Positions 12,901 to 20,697 of a DNA stretch of 64,000 nt are shown one piece after another. Positions within the stretch are counted from its first letter, which is position 1; each line of letters begins with the position of its first letter. The notes under the pieces were generated by a model. That model had not been told where the DNA came from. It ran no database searches and was given only the letters and a program-made list of their open reading frames with translations. Source of the stretch: Rickettsiella endosymbiont of Miltochrista miniata (GTDB taxonomy: Bacteria; Pseudomonadota; Gammaproteobacteria; Diplorickettsiales; Diplorickettsiaceae); assembly GCF_964031245.1 (NCBI RefSeq), contig NZ_OZ035017.1, forward strand, positions 1,271,402 through 1,335,401, given 5' to 3'. The position numbers were made by a program, and so were the translations under genes.

Positions 12901-13251
12901 ATCTGGACTTGGACATAATGTAACTATGAGTGATTGTTTTTTAATTTTTTTTAATTCAATAATTTGTTTAACAAGTTTACTTAGGTTTTCTTTTAAATCG
13001 GACTCATTTATTTTTTTATTATCATCAGCAAGATCAACTAATCTGAACAAAATGGTAATAGTTTGATTTTTTTCTTCACTTGAGTGTAATTGCGTCAGCC
13101 ATATCGGTAAATTCGTATCGGTATATTTTATATCTACTGTCTCTGAGCTAAAATCTTTAAGTAAATATTGAAGAGGTTTTTGAAGATAATCCGAAGTAAA
13201 TGTAGAAAGAATTAACATTTTTTTTATTCCATTTTTGTTGTAAGAATTCAC
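6988..13251 (-). CDS. Single-module FkbH-NRPS megasynthase: HAD(FkbH)-ACP-C-A-PCP-TE
   Basis: A 2087-residue multidomain synthase. The N-terminal FkbH-like HAD domain has DCDNTLWTG (about 199), LCSKNEEE and FIDDSEREIDE, followed by a GNAT-like part with RTNQFNL. A first carrier domain has Ser in GLKSLEL (about 692). The condensation domain carries HHCIFDA (about 884; HHxxxDG with Gly changed to Ala). The adenylation domain has YTSGSTGKPKG (about 1370), GYGPTET (about 1503) and NGKLD (about 1700). The second carrier Ser is in GCSSIQAV (about 1753). A type-I thioesterase has GFSFGG (about 1885) and ASHFDLL (about 2027). FkbH domains load glyceryl- or lactyl-type units from glycolytic phosphates onto ACPs; an adenylation domain activates an amino acid. 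The by-eye specificity code DALWMGGIFK is closest to the valine code I recall (DAFWIGGTFK). The inferred product is a short hydroxyacyl-amino acid released by the thioesterase. No phosphopantetheinyl transferase or exporter is nearby. Confidence 0.93.
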   Translation of the reverse strand: MNSYNKNGIKKMLILSTFTSDYLQKPLQYLLKDFSSETVDIKYTDTNLPIWLTQLHSSEEKNQTITILFRLVDLADDNKKINESDLKENLSKLVKQIIELKKIKKQSLIVTLCPSPDHFYDKEFKDLENYFLEEMQTNKIHTLSQLDIYQHYAFSDFDNKVEYETRIPYIFEFYVGLACLIARKLHCIKQQPYKVIVVDCDNTLWTGVAGDIGPKNVKIEEHNRDLQKFLVEQKENGVFICLCSKNEEETVNSVFSLKEEMILKRSDVAIKKINRDAKSSNIKAILNELKLANAKNAMFIDDSEREIDEVSQNLPEIFCVLMPQTIDEFNKIWSFDINEYLSITQTDKDRLKLIQQEEALKPYFSQIKDPIESLKAKREKQRLVISKVNKESEAEILARVEQIPKRTNQFNLFPFSENPEKEWNLESLIKSDQIDCFIATIQNKPNSVDKKVGEDEDLIRGDLTALAVCKSYSDYLLVNGFFLSCRNTGLEVEYVLAKQIAIYAESKKLDKIKFKFKKTEVNKLAESFIDILCQETNKYSVVRFLLKNAKKTPSIQSFLFYFFKRIGILPVDFNKAMGKEIIFEFSVNSLIQLDPYLLMRNTIELNAVNNNIANQRLINYKDLGNAKLYLPDLQNEAGNIQYLVEKFMTGCQKTNDLTQMLIDQIKFLMTGQEKSEKIFDIPLDTPLLCLGLKSLELTCLSGSIYKNLGVKVDMNVLLSPETTASVLLEYINQQKGKQIVFDKEPSLAELNPTCLKISAQEERIFSAEQSEGVKSSSRFHMLACFLAYELNSDLFKNAYERMIQFYDVFGFYYSIVDGHLNKSVLPPEKRKIHFYGEKINGEFELMDIIRKKTSEPLAMINSNELIRIFIFENDKKYYILFHIHHCIFDAFSLNLCLETLSKFYNAELKSISLELAKPLSYQNFITYQNDKIYNENYQLEARQFWSQHLSICEGAVEIPSDKEIVLNFKSITELKANRYPFELSQQDSESLNALASKNGVTVYSVIISLFSILVANYTYNERIPITTATSGREALFLDTPGFFVNLLIHAFDLKANKTFCEFIVENHKNLITGIKFQDFSSSEIQKFILHNTSQNVAVVFQSNEIPKLVLKDETAELVVPKSSILDLREHCRFSPLTMFIQEVRGIYTFTFEYAEAKYTEDFIKNIANNFLHLIQNVCGNPNQRLHDISVVCDEEREQLITLGKGPKLNYAEDDNLVKKFQQIVKNSPLNNHALCYGEIRLSYKAVDQQSTNLAHVLIVKGVKSGDFVGIYLEANHLFFIAELAILKIGAVFIPLSKEDPYDRLKSIIEDANIKFFIVDNATKGLFDTDFQARTLIPIHFAECASLDRDLPPLIKTREDRFCILYTSGSTGKPKGVILREKGIFRVVESSGFVKVLPEDKVAQTANQAFDAAQLECWLAWNNGACLVLFDKETILNTDSLQSKLTDEKITHMWLTAGLFNIHANIKSDLFNSLKYLMVGGDVVYKDSIAKILEFEKSPLIINGYGPTETSIFALTYTFHKQTLKNFVTSPIGIPINNTTLKILTSLGGLAPIGAIGELLISGDGVGSYLNLPELEKERFIGNPELRKFLTGDLVKFDSKYHQIMFVGRANKQQIKINGNLVSLEEVRKNLSKHPAIKQAEIIIKKLDGFNQLIAFYILHENATKPTNQEVRNFLKESISSYMIPVFYCQVDIFKTNANGKLDVKWLEEYQLKTNDNNFSKEIVGNEKKLLKVFKAELSYFPNDIEADFFAWGCSSIQAVSLVNKINNTFKEINLRPSDLYENPTVALLTNLIKKPKDNIKKTVLRLLKNGNGSLPAIVFIHPAGGGISCFNKLLEKVTFGNSCYGIEDPFLDNRGLKLLSMEQMARNYYYDITKTLQRPIVIVGFSFGGLLALEIAKLFETQSENNYLFEVVLLDTWVVSCARQTTKDKLIKDVLAHCAKQRDKANVGSSAKIMVDLKKLCEHHQEIGFEFTPEQLNLTYVTLFKATNLDDKFSDMNKQDPDNFVKKFSNEKLFKKIAIPASHFDLLENSDNNSLSQSFSDHIKEITQKIDSKKCSSKSRSNSSMLFYHPLAENNFEPTFSQQRFKQ

Positions 13252-13424
13252 ACAAGGTAAATTATATTACCATTTTAAACATATTAAAAGTATTTAAAAA
13301 ATAAAGTTTTTGATGAGTTAAATTTAGGATAAATATTTAAATTTTATTATTTAATTAAAATTTTTTATATTTATATCTAAATAGAGAATAATTTTTTAAA
13401 AAAATTATTTTGGAAAGAACGATT

Positions 13425-13457
13425 AAAGTAACAAACTATTGTCTAGTTTGTTACTTT
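13425..13457 (-). terminator. Perfect 14-bp hairpin overlapping the gdhB stop codon
   Basis: AAAGTAACAAACTA (13425-13438) and TAGTTTGTTACTTT (13444-13457) are perfect inverted arms around a 5-nt loop. The gdhB stop codon (13443-13445) lies at the loop edge. Read on the minus strand it ends in TTT but has no long U-run, so it may be a weak terminator or an mRNA 3'-end stabiliser. The rest of the 191-bp gap up to the megasynthase stop-distal side (13252-13424) is nearly pure A/T with no other structure I can name. Confidence 0.5.
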
Positions 13458-16400
13458 AGAAACATTAGCGGCATCAACCATACTGACTAATTCTCGAATC
13501 ACCACTGAAAACATCATTAATTTTAATTCACCCGTACTACGTAAATCCGCTAAAAATTGTTCCCAGCGTTTAATAAAATCTTGATTGTCTGCTTCCCATT
13601 GTTCCAAGCAGATTTCATTATTACCCATTTTATCAACAACACATTGTAAAATAATGACGGTCAAATGACGTTGTTGAGTGTCTAGATCATCCAATAAGAT
13701 CACTCTAGCTAAATTATCCCATAAAGTTTCAATCGTTATCTTCATAATTTGGGATCGCAGCCAAGTAAAACCAAACTTTTCGCCTACCATAAAATATAGT
13801 TCGGCTACATCTTGTAAGGCCAAATTATTTTTCTGGGCTGCATCAATAATATCTAATAAGGCATATTCATGATCCACATTGGCAATACGCTTAGCTATAT
13901 CTTCAGATATACCTGCTTCGATAAGTCCCTGGACATTTCTTTCCCATTGTTCACGTTCTTCGCCTATGAGTAAATTAGGTAAGTTTTTATTCAACTCAAC
14001 AATAGACTGTTTAAATCGATCGACCATCCCTAAAATATCGGTTAATTGTTCTTTATAATTATAGATAAACCACCGAGTTGCGCGTCTTATTAAGCGGTTA
14101 AATTGACGCATAATAGCGTAACGAGTGGTAGGTGCTACCTCATCACTTAAATTTTCTGCCAATCCGATCAATTCAGAAAAGCCAAACACGTGATGTGCAA
14201 TTGCATAAGCGCGTGCAATAGAAGCGATATCTGCACCAATTTCGGTCTTTAAACGGAAAACAAATGTAATGCCCATATCATTGACCATGGCATTACTAAT
14301 CTTAGTCGCAATAATTTCGCGACGTAAGCTATGTTGCTGCATAAACTTAGAGAAACGACCGCGCAAGGGTTTTGGAAATGCAGACTCCAAAACACGCTTT
14401 AAATAGTCTTCTTCTAACGAATGCTTTTCCAGTAATTCAGCCTTTACCCACATTTTTGTATAGGCAAGTAATACGGCAATTTCCGGACTCGTTAATCCTT
14501 TACCTAAAGCTTTCCTTTCCAATAAGGCCTTTTCATCCGGAAGAAATTCTAATGCCCGATCTAATTTACCGTGCCGTTCTAATTCTTGAATATAACGACG
14601 ATGAAACTCTAATTCTTGCTGAGCATGCATCGCCGCTAAACTAATAGTACGAGTTTGACAATAATTATCATAAAGAACCAGTTTGGCAATTTCATCGGTC
14701 ATTTCTGCTAATAATGCATTCCGTTGTTCAAGAGTCATTTCGCCCGCAGCTACGACTGCATTCAATAAAATCTTACAATTAACCTCATGGTCCGAACAAT
14801 CTACCCCGGCCGAGTTATCAATAAAGTCCGTATAAATTAATCCACCATTTAAAGCATATTCAACTCGACCTAGTTGCGTTAAACCCAGATTGCCTCCTTC
14901 AGCCACAATCCGACAACGTAATTCTTTGGCATCAATACGCAAGCTATCGTTAGTTCTATCACCGACATCTGCATTTCTTTCGCTCGATGCCTTAACGTAA
15001 GTACCGATACCGCCATTCCATAATAAATCTACACTGGCTTTTAATATGGCTCGAATTAATCCATCAGGCGCAATGGAATCTTGATTAATATCTAGCAATT
15101 TTTTAATTTCATTAGACAATACGATAGATTTTTGTGAACGTAAAAAAATACCACCGCCCTTAGAAATCAAGCTAGCATTATAATCTTGCCAGGTAGAACG
15201 AGGTAAATTAAATAATCGTTTTCGTTCTTGAAAACTTTTTTCAGCATCTGGATTAGGATCGATAAATATGTGCATATGATTAAATGCTGCGACTAGCTTA
15301 ATGTGATGAGAGAGTAGCATTCCATTACCAAAAACATCGCCTGACATGTCGCCAATACCTACCACGGTAAAATCATCTTTATCTGGATTTAAACCTAATG
15401 CTCTACAATGCCTTCTAACAGACTCCCATGCCCCGCGCGCAGTAATCCCCATTTTTTTGTGGTCATAACCTACACTGCCACCCGAAGCAAATGCATCTCC
15501 TAGCCAAAAGTTATATTCAGCAGCAATAGCATTGGCAATATCAGAAAAACTTGCCGTACCTTTATCAGCCGCGACGACTAAATAAGGATCTTCTTCATCG
15601 TATCGCACCACATCCTTGGGGTGTATAACCACATTATTTTGCAAATTATCGGTTAAATCTAATAAGCCACGCATAAAAGTTTGATAGCAGAGGATCACTT
15701 CATTCATCACTGCTTCACGATCGGCATTTTCTGGTAATTGCTTACAAACAAAACCACCTTTGGCACCCGCAGGAACTATCACTGCATTTTTTACCTGCTG
15801 AGCCTTCATTAAACCTAATATTTCAGTCCGAAAATCTTCTCTTCGATCTGACCAACGTATACCACCACGGGCAACCTTCGCAGCCCGCAAATGAACTGCC
15901 TCAACACGCGGGGAATATACAAAAATTTCATACATAGGCCTTGGCAGCGGTAAATCCATAATTTGACTAGGATTTAATTTAAGTGCCAACCAGGGCTTAG
16001 GGTTGTTTTCGTGATCGGTCTGATAATAATTAGTTCGTAAAGTAGCCCGTATGACTTCAAATAAGTTTCGCAAAATGCGATCCTCGTCTAGGCTGACAAC
16101 TGCATCCAAAGCGGACTGTAAACTTTTTTCCAGACTAGCCGTCACGCTACCAGACTCATCTTGGCGACTAGGATCAAAATAATATTTGAATAGTTTAACT
16201 AAAATTTTAGCAATACCTGCATTACGCGATACCACTGTTTCTACGTAAGTTTGGCTAAATGGCACGCCGATTTGACGGAGATATTTGGTATAAGCTCTTA
16301 ATATTGAAACCTCTCGCCAAGTTAATTGACCCGCTAATATTAAGCGATTAAAACCATCGTTTTCGACTTCCCCAGACCATATCTTGCTAAACGCTTCTTG

Positions 16401-18299
16401 AAAAATTTCTTTTACCTGTGAAACATCTACATCATCAATATTAACCGGTTTTACGCCAAAATCATTAATCCAAATGCGATGACCATCGGGTAAGGTAATT
16501 TCTTGTGGCCACTCGTCCATAACCCTTAAGCCCATATTTTCCAAAACTGGTAAAGCATCAGACAAAATGATGGGTTTGCCTGCTTGGAATAGCTTAAACC
16601 TTAATGGAACAACCTTTTCATTTGCAGATGGATAAAAATTCATTTCCAAAGGATGTTCAGACGAGATTCTTTCTAATTGCTCAATATCATGTACGGCTAT
16701 GTTTGCAGGAAATGTATCGCGATATCCACTTGGAAAAGCGTACATATATTTTTGTAATAGTCGCCCGCCATCTTGTTCGCCATAATATTCGATCAACGCC
16801 TGACGTAATTCCTCTTTCCAAGAACGTGCGACTTCAACCAACTGCGCCTCAATTTTTTTAACATCATAGGTTAAATCTTTCTTAGGATCAGTGCGAATTA
16901 GAAAATGGATGCGTGCTAGATTAGAATCTCCAAACAGTGTCGAAAAACCAATTTCAATACCAGAAAATTCTCGCACCAAGATCTTTTCCATCTGCCGTTG
17001 CAGATCGGTGTTTAGTTGTTCTTTTGGTAGATAAACTAAACAAGAAACAAAGCGTCGATAATTATCTTGCCTAACAAACAAACGTACCGTTCTCTGTTCT
17101 TGTATATGTAAAATACCTAACGCCAATTGAGTCAGTTCTTTGACTGAAGCTTGAAATAAATCGTCGCGGGGTAAACTAGATAAAATATCTAGTAATGCTT
17201 TTCCAGCATGGCCTTTTAAAGGTAGATTAGAGTTCTGTAAAATTAGTTGTATCTTACGCCGTATTAATGGGATGCTACGTGGATCACTATGATAAACAGT
17301 CGAAGTATAAAGACCTATAAAACGTCTTTCTCCAATTAATTCTCCCTGTTCATTAAAACGTTTAACACCAATATAATCAGCATAAACCGATCGATGCACT
17401 CTCGATTTGCTATTGGTCTTAGATATGACGAGTACTTGTGGAGAAAAAGCTAAACGACGTGCTTCGGGAGGCAGCTCTGTTAGAGGTTTTTCTTCTTTGC
17501 TTTTCGTTTCATCTCTTAATACACCTAAACCTGATTTTTTGATCATGCGCAATGTCTTATGATCTTTACTCAAATCATAATCACGGCAACCTAAAAAAGT
17601 AAAATGATCATTCAACAACCAAGCCAAAAAATCTTTAGATTCCGTAACATCTTCAGGATCATAAGGCGGGGAATTTTGCTCCAGTTCCTTTAAACAACTT
17701 TGCATTCTGGATCGCATTTCGGGCCAATCGTTTACAACTAAACTAACCTGCTCTAATACCTTTTCCAGCTTTTTAGCCAGCTTACTAAGAATTTCACTAT
17801 TCGCTTCTTTATCAATTTCTAAGTAAATTAAGGCTTCAGTTTGTTTGTCTGCTATTGCATCGTAGGGTAAAACTTCTATTACTTTCCCCTGTTTATCGCG
17901 ACGTAATTTTATATTACCAAAATGAATATTGAAAAAAATATTAAACCCTTGCCGATTGATCTCCATTCGAGTGGAATCCACTAAGAAAGGCTTATCCTCG
18001 GCAACGATTTGAACAATACTATATCTGCTTTCCCAACCATCTTTTTCAAAGCTAGGATTATAAACGCGAATCTTTGCTTGACCAGGCAAACGTTGGTAAA
18101 TAAGGCTCCAATGAGAAGCAAGTGCCGCCGCAAGATTTTCTGCGGAACGACTTTCCAAGGTTTCTAAATCGGTATGGGCGTAATACTGCTGGGCAAAAGT
18201 AGTAAATAACTTAGATTGCTCTTTTGGCACTTTTTGTAGTGCAAATCTTAAAATTTTATCTATGATCGATTTATAAACACGGTTAGCAAGGTTGTTCAT
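13443..18299 (-). CDS. gdhB: NAD-specific glutamate dehydrogenase, large (180-kDa) class
   Basis: This enzyme oxidatively deaminates glutamate to 2-oxoglutarate with NAD+, feeding amino-acid carbon into the TCA cycle. At 1618 residues it matches the L180 class found in Pseudomonas and Legionellales. The N-terminal half is the ACT-like regulatory region. The catalytic domain contains RGGIRWSDRREDFRTEILGLMKAQ, PAGAKGGFVCKQLP with the catalytic lysine, and GDMSGDVFGNGMLLS. The long C-terminal helical region is complete. It is transcribed alone; the upstream gap separates it from divergent ubiG. An amino-acid-burning GDH fits an intracellular lifestyle, which is inference. Confidence 0.97.
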   Translation of the reverse strand: MNNLANRVYKSIIDKILRFALQKVPKEQSKLFTTFAQQYYAHTDLETLESRSAENLAAALASHWSLIYQRLPGQAKIRVYNPSFEKDGWESRYSIVQIVAEDKPFLVDSTRMEINRQGFNIFFNIHFGNIKLRRDKQGKVIEVLPYDAIADKQTEALIYLEIDKEANSEILSKLAKKLEKVLEQVSLVVNDWPEMRSRMQSCLKELEQNSPPYDPEDVTESKDFLAWLLNDHFTFLGCRDYDLSKDHKTLRMIKKSGLGVLRDETKSKEEKPLTELPPEARRLAFSPQVLVISKTNSKSRVHRSVYADYIGVKRFNEQGELIGERRFIGLYTSTVYHSDPRSIPLIRRKIQLILQNSNLPLKGHAGKALLDILSSLPRDDLFQASVKELTQLALGILHIQEQRTVRLFVRQDNYRRFVSCLVYLPKEQLNTDLQRQMEKILVREFSGIEIGFSTLFGDSNLARIHFLIRTDPKKDLTYDVKKIEAQLVEVARSWKEELRQALIEYYGEQDGGRLLQKYMYAFPSGYRDTFPANIAVHDIEQLERISSEHPLEMNFYPSANEKVVPLRFKLFQAGKPIILSDALPVLENMGLRVMDEWPQEITLPDGHRIWINDFGVKPVNIDDVDVSQVKEIFQEAFSKIWSGEVENDGFNRLILAGQLTWREVSILRAYTKYLRQIGVPFSQTYVETVVSRNAGIAKILVKLFKYYFDPSRQDESGSVTASLEKSLQSALDAVVSLDEDRILRNLFEVIRATLRTNYYQTDHENNPKPWLALKLNPSQIMDLPLPRPMYEIFVYSPRVEAVHLRAAKVARGGIRWSDRREDFRTEILGLMKAQQVKNAVIVPAGAKGGFVCKQLPENADREAVMNEVILCYQTFMRGLLDLTDNLQNNVVIHPKDVVRYDEEDPYLVVAADKGTASFSDIANAIAAEYNFWLGDAFASGGSVGYDHKKMGITARGAWESVRRHCRALGLNPDKDDFTVVGIGDMSGDVFGNGMLLSHHIKLVAAFNHMHIFIDPNPDAEKSFQERKRLFNLPRSTWQDYNASLISKGGGIFLRSQKSIVLSNEIKKLLDINQDSIAPDGLIRAILKASVDLLWNGGIGTYVKASSERNADVGDRTNDSLRIDAKELRCRIVAEGGNLGLTQLGRVEYALNGGLIYTDFIDNSAGVDCSDHEVNCKILLNAVVAAGEMTLEQRNALLAEMTDEIAKLVLYDNYCQTRTISLAAMHAQQELEFHRRYIQELERHGKLDRALEFLPDEKALLERKALGKGLTSPEIAVLLAYTKMWVKAELLEKHSLEEDYLKRVLESAFPKPLRGRFSKFMQQHSLRREIIATKISNAMVNDMGITFVFRLKTEIGADIASIARAYAIAHHVFGFSELIGLAENLSDEVAPTTRYAIMRQFNRLIRRATRWFIYNYKEQLTDILGMVDRFKQSIVELNKNLPNLLIGEEREQWERNVQGLIEAGISEDIAKRIANVDHEYALLDIIDAAQKNNLALQDVAELYFMVGEKFGFTWLRSQIMKITIETLWDNLARVILLDDLDTQQRHLTVIILQCVVDKMGNNEICLEQWEADNQDFIKRWEQFLADLRSTGELKLMMFSVVIRELVSMVDAANVSKVTN

Positions 18300-18377
18300 A
18301 TTGAACTATAAGATTGAGTGATAACAAATTCCCCATACTAGTTGGCGAGCTATCCTAAAATCCATCACTCCTGTTTA

Positions 18378-18400
18378 TATACTCTTTTCGCACTTGAGTA
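18378..18400 (+). repeat. Possible end fragment of repeat family A
   Basis: TATACTCTTTTCGCACTTGA is the left end of family A with two extra T bases. It is followed at once by GTA, so that TACTC and GAGTA face each other across 11 nt. It may be a deletion remnant of a full copy in the gdhB/ubiG intergenic region. The match is short and could be chance. Confidence 0.4.
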
Positions 18401-18489
18401 CAACCAATAGACACATTATGAGGGGTCAAGTAAACTAGCACATTGTAATACGCTCCCTGCAAAAAACCAATGAAAACAATCTAATTTTT

Positions 18490-19194
18490 ATGTCAGCTTC
18501 TAATAGCGATTCAGCAGAAATCAACAAATTTACACTTATGGCCGAGCAATGGTGGGATAGTGAGGGCATATGCAAGCCCTTACATATCATCAACCCTCTA
18601 CGCCTAGAATTTATGATGGCACAACAAGCTCTAAAAGGTCAAAAAATAATCGATATCGGTTGTGGGGGAGGAATATTAACCGAAGCAACGGCTAAAGTAG
18701 GTGCACAGGTCACTGGTATCGATAAAAGTGATGCCCTTATAGAAGTGGCAAAAAAACATGCCGAAGAAAATCAACTCTCGATCGAATATTACCTCAGTGA
18801 TGCAGAATCATACGCTAAAAAACATAGTCAGTCCTTTGATGTCGTGTGCTGCATGGAACTATTGGAACATGTTCCTGATCCCAGCTCGCTCATACAAGCT
18901 TGTAGTGACTTAGCTAAGCCAGGCGCTAATATTTTTTTCTCAACTATTAACCGTAATCCACGTTCTTACTTATTAGCTATACTCGGTGCGGAATATTTCT
19001 TAAAACTTTTGCCTCGAGGGACACATGATTATAAAAAATTTATTCGCCCCTCTGAATTAGCTACTGCAGCCCGACAAGCTAATTTGGTGCTGCAAAAGTT
19101 TCAAGGTATCTACTATAATCCTCTAACCCAATATTATGCCTTAGGAAAAGATATCCGAGTCAATTATCTTGCCGCTTTTAAAAAACGGTCTTAA
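18490..19194 (+). CDS. ubiG: Ubiquinone biosynthesis O-methyltransferase UbiG
   Basis: UbiG performs both O-methylations of the ubiquinone ring using S-adenosylmethionine. The 234 residues begin with the typical FTLMAEQWWDSEGICKPLHIINPLR segment and continue with the class-I SAM-binding motif IDIGCGGGILTEA and the acidic VTGID. A later segment, CMELLEHVPDPSSLI, is the usual post-II region. The length matches the family. It is three bases from gph, the same ubiG-gph pairing seen in many gammaproteobacteria, so the two are probably one transcript. The promoter should lie in the 190-bp gap to divergent gdhB. Confidence 0.96.
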   Translation: MSASNSDSAEINKFTLMAEQWWDSEGICKPLHIINPLRLEFMMAQQALKGQKIIDIGCGGGILTEATAKVGAQVTGIDKSDALIEVAKKHAEENQLSIEYYLSDAESYAKKHSQSFDVVCCMELLEHVPDPSSLIQACSDLAKPGANIFFSTINRNPRSYLLAILGAEYFLKLLPRGTHDYKKFIRPSELATAARQANLVLQKFQGIYYNPLTQYYALGKDIRVNYLAAFKKRS

Positions 19195-19197
19195 GTC

Positions 19198-19893
19198 ATG
19201 CCATTCTCAATATTAAAGCACGCAAAAATTGGTGGCGTACTTTTTGACCTCGACGGAACCTTATTGGATACCGCTGCTGACTTAACGGCTGCCCTCAATC
19301 ACGTTTTAATCTCACAACAAGCAAAACCTTTATCTGTTAATGACGTTCGTCCGGCAATATCTTCCGGAGTAGCTGGTTTATTAAAGCTGGGGCTGCGGAT
19401 CGACACACAAGATCCAATTTTCCCTAGCTTGCGCAAACAATTCCTCGACTATTATGCCAAACATATTTGTGTGCACACTCATTTATTTCCAGGTGTAGAA
19501 ACTTTAATTAATTACTTACAAGAAGAAAAATGGCCATGGGGTATTGTCACTAATAAATCTGCTATTTTAACTGAGCAATTAATAAAGAAATTCCCATTAC
19601 TTAATAAAGCTAAATGCATTATCGCCGGAGATACACTCCAATATAGTAAACCTCATCCTCAGCCCTTATTGCATGCCTGCAAATGTATCGCTTGTCTTCC
19701 CGAACAGGGCGTTTATGTGGGTGATGCTAAGCGTGATATTGAAGCCGCTAATGCCGCCGGTATGTATAGTCTCATTGCATTATACGGTTACATCAATAGT
19801 GAAGATGATGTTAATAAGTGGGCCGCCACTGCCAAGATTTCCTCACCACTCGATATTATTGAATACTTAGGTCAATTTCATTCCCGGCGGTAA
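19198..19893 (+). CDS. gph: Phosphoglycolate phosphatase, HAD superfamily
   Basis: Gph removes phosphate from 2-phosphoglycolate, which is formed during repair of oxidised DNA ends. The 231-residue sequence has HAD motif I LFDLDGTLLDTAADL, motif II around VTNKS, and motif IV GDAKRDIEAANAAGM. The cap region between them is of normal size. It follows ubiG with a 3-bp gap. Its last 27 bases overlap, tail to tail, the 3' end of the unknown gene on the minus strand. An alternative is another HAD phosphatase of the same clan, but the context favours gph. Confidence 0.93.
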   Translation: MPFSILKHAKIGGVLFDLDGTLLDTAADLTAALNHVLISQQAKPLSVNDVRPAISSGVAGLLKLGLRIDTQDPIFPSLRKQFLDYYAKHICVHTHLFPGVETLINYLQEEKWPWGIVTNKSAILTEQLIKKFPLLNKAKCIIAGDTLQYSKPHPQPLLHACKCIACLPEQGVYVGDAKRDIEAANAAGMYSLIALYGYINSEDDVNKWAATAKISSPLDIIEYLGQFHSRR

Positions 19894-20538
19894 TAAATTT
19901 TTATGACATTCATCATCGATCTGGTTTGATAAAGTGTTGTTTGTTAATGCCAAAGGAGACACGCTTAACAGTTTGCCCCGCTTAGGCGAAACAGTATCGT
20001 TTTCTAATAAAGCCCTCTTTTTTGCTTTTGTTGCGCTCAATATAGAAAAAAAAGGCCTAATAACTGAAGGTTGCCATTCACTTTCTTTTTCTAATAACAA
20101 AGAATTTTGTTGCTTTTTCTCTTTTTTTTCATCATTAATCAGTAGAAGTAAATCTTTGGTTTCATCACTTTTTAAATCTAGTAACACTTGCAAATGTTCT
20201 TGATAAACACTTTTAGGAAAAGACTCAACATGTTTTAACATACATTTATAAATAGTTAATGGTTTGAAGCTAAATGCCTCCGGTAATTCAACCATTAATG
20301 CAAAAATATCTGTTTCCAAAAATCCTGTTACGTCCCTAATATCAATAACAGGTAGACTTGCGGTTTTTTTTAATCCTTCTAATTGCTTGAAATGATCACT
20401 AAGATCCTCGTCACTGTCAACTTTTAATCTTTCTAAGTCTTTTTCTAACTTAAGCAACAATTCACTAAATTGTTCATTTAAGGTTGTTTCTTCATCAGAA
20501 CTACTTATTTCTTCATAGATATTTGTATCATTAACCAT
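19867..20538 (-). CDS. Uncharacterised 223-residue charged protein
   Basis: I do not recognise this family. The protein has an acidic serine/glutamate-rich N-terminus (SSSDEETTLNEQFSELL), a lysine-rich central region with helix-forming patterns (EKDLERLKVDSDEDLSDHFKQL), a KKEKKQQ run, and a basic C-terminal part containing KAKKRAL and SPKRGKLL, which resembles a nuclear-localisation-like patch. It has no signal peptide or membrane helix. The last 27 bases overlap antisense with gph. The lack of known domains, the hydrophilic composition and the charged tail would suit a secreted effector in a host-associated bacterium, but there is no direct evidence for secretion. Confidence 0.6.
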   Translation of the reverse strand: MVNDTNIYEEISSSDEETTLNEQFSELLLKLEKDLERLKVDSDEDLSDHFKQLEGLKKTASLPVIDIRDVTGFLETDIFALMVELPEAFSFKPLTIYKCMLKHVESFPKSVYQEHLQVLLDLKSDETKDLLLLINDEKKEKKQQNSLLLEKESEWQPSVIRPFFSILSATKAKKRALLENDTVSPKRGKLLSVSPLALTNNTLSNQIDDECHKNLLPPGMKLT

Positions 20539-20697
20539 AAGTTTTCTAAAAATTATAATAATATGGAAATAGAACTTATTTAATTTTATTATTAAAATTA
20601 AATAAGAGCTGAGTATATTTTAAGATGAAAAAAAATCAATAAGCACTCTACTAAGAATTTTTTGCTATACTTAAACTTTTCATTTCCGAGTATAGAG

